DNA from: Antarcticimicrobium sp.
Lineage (GTDB): Bacteria; Pseudomonadota; Alphaproteobacteria; Rhodobacterales; Rhodobacteraceae
NCBI RefSeq assembly: GCF_029212575.1
Contig: NZ_JARGPK010000080.1
Location: 1 to 64,000 of the forward strand
Direction of reading: 5' to 3'
Length of the DNA stretch: 64,000 nucleotides
Shown here in pieces: positions 61,028 through 64,000 of the stretch. Below the pieces are notes generated by a model. That model had not been told where the DNA came from. It was given only the letters and a program-made list of their open reading frames with translations, and ran no database searches. Numbering within the stretch: position 1 is the stretch's first letter; each line of letters begins with the position of its first letter. A program made the translations under genes and the position numbers.

Positions 61028-62368
61028 TCAGCTGTTGCGGATCGCCCAAAGCTCCATCTTCAGCCCCGGGTACTGGCCCGAGACATGCACGGCGATGCCG
61101 CCGGAGGTGGTCATCTTGCCCCAGTAGGGGCTGTCGGCGTCGAGTTCGAAATAGACCACGCCCGAGTGATAGGGGATCTGGCGCGGTGCCACCGGCAGCG
61201 GCCGCAGGGTGATCCCCGGCAGCGCCGAGTTGACCAGTTGCCGGATCTCCTCGACCGGGCCGATCTTGGCCTGTCCGGCGAAGTGGCGGCGCACGTCCTC
61301 GGCGGGGATGTCGGCATCGACGGCGAGCACGAAGCCGGCGTTTCCGATCAGCTTGCGGTCGGCGATGACGCCGACGCTGATGCCGTATTTGCGCGCCTCG
61401 AGCTTGATGGGAATCGCCGTCTGTTCGAGCACCGAGGAGAGGTACTGGCGCAGGGTGCGGATCACCGGGTTGAAGCAGGCGGTCAGGTTGTCGTGGGTAT
61501 AGGGCGGAAAGACCGGCGGTTGTTTCTCGGAGGTCATGAACACCGAAAGTTCGCCCGCCAGACCGGCGCAGGTGCGGAACAGCTCCTCGGGGTGCAGGTT
61601 CTCGATGGTGGCCATGTGGCGCACCTGCGGCAGCATCCGGTTGATGATGGTCAGCAGCAGGAAATCCGAGACCTCGGCGACGCCGCGCGCCGCGCCACCC
61701 TCGGAGAGCCGCCCGGCCAGAGCCTGCATGCGATGCGACAAAAGCCCCTCCAACTCGCGCAGGAAGCCTTCGAGCGGCAGCGCGGCGCGGATGTCGGTGC
61801 AGGCGGGGATGAAGGACTGGTCCAGCACGATTTCCTTGTCCGGGCGCACCTCGATGATGCGGGCCACCGGGATCGCCAGCCGGTCGGCCAGATCGTCGAC
61901 CGCAAGGGCGAATTGCAGCCGCATCTTGCCGACCCCGAGCACCACCGGTTTTTTCTCGGTGCCCATGGTGTCGATCACCTCCTGCTCGGCCGGGCGCAGC
62001 CGGCTGGCCGACATCTCGGCGCCGGAGAGATCGACCTCGGCGGCACCCTGGCGGCGCTGCGGCACGGTCAGGTGAACGATGCAGTCCTTGATGGTGTCGG
62101 GCACCTCGAGCGCGGGCGGGTGATTGTCGGCCATGGGCACCCGGAACACGGTGCCGTCCTGGGTCAGCCCGGCACAGGATTTGAGCGCGAACTGGCCCAC
62201 CTTCAGCGCCTCGTGGTCGATCTCCAGCGTGTTGAAACCCCAGGCATAGGGGCGCAACCGGCGGGCCAGGCCGCCGACCAGCGCCTCGGTATAGCGGTCG
62301 GCCTGCTGGAAGTGGTGGGGTTGCAGAAACAACCCCTCGGTCCAAAGTACCTTGCTGTCCCAGGACAA
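61028..62368 (-). CDS. tssK: Type VI secretion baseplate protein TssK
   Basis: The 446-residue connector joins baseplate to membrane complex. Typical segments: VLWTEGLFLQPHHFQQADRYTEAL at the N terminus, RLGVG-like VGKMRLQFALA in the middle, and YFELDADSPYWGKM near the end. The start is a TTG at 62368, eight bases after AAGGAGG. An ATG directly abutting that ribosome site is out of frame and would give an unrelated product. The weak start may tune TssK amounts. It lies 64 bases after tagH and 16 before tssL. Confidence 0.95.
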   Translation of the reverse strand: MSWDSKVLWTEGLFLQPHHFQQADRYTEALVGGLARRLRPYAWGFNTLEIDHEALKVGQFALKSCAGLTQDGTVFRVPMADNHPPALEVPDTIKDCIVHLTVPQRRQGAAEVDLSGAEMSASRLRPAEQEVIDTMGTEKKPVVLGVGKMRLQFALAVDDLADRLAIPVARIIEVRPDKEIVLDQSFIPACTDIRAALPLEGFLRELEGLLSHRMQALAGRLSEGGAARGVAEVSDFLLLTIINRMLPQVRHMATIENLHPEELFRTCAGLAGELSVFMTSEKQPPVFPPYTHDNLTACFNPVIRTLRQYLSSVLEQTAIPIKLEARKYGISVGVIADRKLIGNAGFVLAVDADIPAEDVRRHFAGQAKIGPVEEIRQLVNSALPGITLRPLPVAPRQIPYHSGVVYFELDADSPYWGKMTTSGGIAVHVSGQYPGLKMELWAIRNS

Positions 62369-62432
62369 AAGGCATCCTCCTTGTTGCCGCCCTTCGGGGG
62401 CGTCTTGTCATTTGTCGCCGGGCGGGCCGGCG

Positions 62433-63989
62433 TCAGTCCTTGAGCTTGTCCAGCTGCACCTTGTAGGCGCGCGCGAATTCGCGGCTGAACAGGTCGTGAA
62501 AATCGTTTTCCGCCTCGTCCGAAATCTCGGCGTAGATCTTTTCGTAAATTTCCCAGTAGCGGGCCTTCTTGCCCTTGAGCAGGCTGCCGATGGCGCCGGA
62601 GGTCTCGATCCGGTCGGCGACGACCTTTGGATCCAGCCGGGACAGCACGCCCTTGAGCGCGGCCTCCATGCCGGTGACCATGGCGATCTCATGCGCCTTG
62701 ATGTCGTCGAGCGCCTGTTCGGCGGCGGTTTCGGCGCCGAGGTAGCCCTTGCTCGCCGGGCGGACCATCGCCTCGATCGCCTGTTCGGGGCTGATCGAGA
62801 ATTTCAGCGGGTTGTTGCCGCCGGCGCTGATCATCGTCTGTTCGATGCGGAATTCCGACTTGATCGAGGTGCGCGTCATCAGGATTTCGCGCAACCCGGT
62901 GATCAGGGTTTTCATCACCCGGCCCATGCGGCCCATGGTGATGACCAGCTGGGCGTCGTCGAGCGTGAGCTCCTCGGCGCCGACCCCTTCGAGAAAGGCG
63001 CGCGCGGCATCGGTGCCGACGATTTCCGCGCCTTCGTCGGGATTGGCAGGGCGGGGCGGTTCGGGCGCCGGTTCGCGGGCCAGTTCGGGGGCGGGTCTGG
63101 AGGCCGTTTCGGAGACCCGCACCGAGGCGGGACCCGGCACCGGAGCGGGCGGGGTATCGAAATCGGGCGCGGTATTGGGCGGGGTGCGATGCGACACCTC
63201 GGGCGGGGCCTGGGGCCTGGGCCCTGGCGGCGCGGGCGGCGGGACCTCGGGCGCGGGTGGCAGGGCATCGGGCATGCGCGGCGCGGTATCCGTGCCGCCG
63301 CCGAGCAGATCGTCGTCCCAGTCCTCGGGGATCTGGTTGCCGCCGCCGGTGGCCTGCGGCATGAAACTGTCCTGCGCGGAGGCGTTGTGTTCGGGCAGGC
63401 TGGCACCCGCGCCGCCACGCCCGTCGTCCGGCCCGGCGAAGAACGGATCGTCCTCCTCGCCCAGGGGCGGCATCAGCTCGTCGATGGGGTCCACCGGGTT
63501 GAGCTGCGACGGGCCGGTGGGGGAGCTGTTGTCGCCCAGCAGATCGTCGAGGAAATCGCCGCCCGGCCCGGCATCGTCGAGCAGGGCCAGCGGGTCGGGC
63601 GCATGTTCGGCCACGCCGGGTGAGGCCATGCCCTGCGCCACCGGATCCGCGATGGGGGCGTCGGCGGGAAGGTCGGCTGACATCTCGACCACCAGCTCGT
63701 AGGGGCCCAGGCACAGCACGTCGCCATCGTTGAGCGGCGTCGACGTGCGTCCGATCGGGATCTTGGCATAGTTCAGGAAGGTGCCGTTGGTGGACAGGTC
63801 GACCACCATCACGTTGCCGTTGTGATCCTCGATCACGAAATGGTTCTTGGACAGGATGCGGTCGGGGTCGGGCAGCACAAGATCATTGGCCGGGCCGCGC
63901 CCCACGGTCAGGCTGCCGCCCTGCATCCGGATGGGCCGGGCATTGCCCGGAACGGTGCCCGAGGACTGGAATTTGAGCGTGACGGCCAT
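62433..63989 (-). CDS. tagH: Type VI secretion FHA-domain protein TagH
   Basis: This 518-residue protein has an N-terminal FHA domain (about residues 25-100) with the phosphothreonine-pocket motifs GRGPANDLVLPD, SKNHFVI and DLSTNGTFLN. A disordered Pro/Ala/Asp-rich middle (about 110-330) follows, then a helical TagH C-terminal domain (ARAFLEGVGAEELTLDDAQLVITMGRMGRVMKTL). It is the expected substrate and reader of PpkA phosphorylation. It is the last gene before the window edge, 11 bases from the end, and probably not the first gene of its operon. Confidence 0.95.
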   Translation of the reverse strand: MAVTLKFQSSGTVPGNARPIRMQGGSLTVGRGPANDLVLPDPDRILSKNHFVIEDHNGNVMVVDLSTNGTFLNYAKIPIGRTSTPLNDGDVLCLGPYELVVEMSADLPADAPIADPVAQGMASPGVAEHAPDPLALLDDAGPGGDFLDDLLGDNSSPTGPSQLNPVDPIDELMPPLGEEDDPFFAGPDDGRGGAGASLPEHNASAQDSFMPQATGGGNQIPEDWDDDLLGGGTDTAPRMPDALPPAPEVPPPAPPGPRPQAPPEVSHRTPPNTAPDFDTPPAPVPGPASVRVSETASRPAPELAREPAPEPPRPANPDEGAEIVGTDAARAFLEGVGAEELTLDDAQLVITMGRMGRVMKTLITGLREILMTRTSIKSEFRIEQTMISAGGNNPLKFSISPEQAIEAMVRPASKGYLGAETAAEQALDDIKAHEIAMVTGMEAALKGVLSRLDPKVVADRIETSGAIGSLLKGKKARYWEIYEKIYAEISDEAENDFHDLFSREFARAYKVQLDKLKD

Positions 63990-64000
63990 TGCGCGGTCAG

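Overview
The window is GC-rich, gene-dense bacterial DNA. It looks like an alphaproteobacterium of the family Rhodobacteraceae, most like the marine Roseobacter group (Ruegeria-type). This placement is inferred from family-typical proteins (small DUF families, zf-CHCC protein, accD-folC pairing, gpmI-envC-ctpA order, split leuC/leuD/leuB locus) and from an alphaproteobacterial GTTC-N7-GTTC-like LexA box. No rRNA or taxonomic marker was compared. Most of the window is core chromosome; about 1.2 kb beside a tRNA-Pro gene is decayed mobile DNA.

Layout, left to right. 1-9 kb: 3' end of a succinate-semialdehyde dehydrogenase, a single-domain globin, a small heat-shock protein with a candidate sigma-32-type promoter and RNA thermometer, a trypsin-like protease, the glycolate oxidase operon glcDEF read leftward from a promoter overlapped by a palindromic operator, two small Rhodobacteraceae proteins, then rlmH and rsfS. 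9-20 kb: an MscS channel and the leucine genes leuC, leuD and leuB. These are broken up by a glycosyltransferase-like gene, a membrane protein plus endonuclease/phosphatase pair, and an NAD(P)-dependent epimerase with a divergent LysR regulator. A Na/phosphate cotransporter follows.

20.9-22.3 kb: tRNA-Pro(CGG) with promoter and terminator, then a scar holding the C-terminal end of a type I restriction HsdR subunit and the N-terminal third of an IS256-family transposase. 22-33 kb: folC, a YdhR-like protein, accD, a CPBP membrane protease overlapping a large ABC-exporter-like protein whose ATPase motifs are degenerate, ilvD, and several small Rhodobacteraceae-type proteins. 33-46 kb: ctpA, an envC-like amidase activator, gpmI, a LexA-boxed dnaE2 that seems to lack its C-terminal OB fold, a zf-CHCC protein, an SDR-fold protein lacking the catalytic Tyr and Lys, a LysR regulator, polA and an FMN reductase.

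46-64 kb: hydroxypyruvate isomerase (hyi), then a run of envelope and secreted proteins: caspase-like/Sel1/peptidoglycan-binding protein, beta-barrel-like protein, exported protein, M15 peptidase and OmpA protein. This leads into the left edge of a type VI secretion locus. The Ser/Thr kinase (PpkA type), PP2C phosphatase (PppA type), FHA protein (TagH) and TagF form the threonine-phosphorylation control circuit. TssM, TssL and TssK form the membrane complex and baseplate connector. The sheath, tube, spike and ClpV genes are not in the window and presumably lie beyond the right edge.
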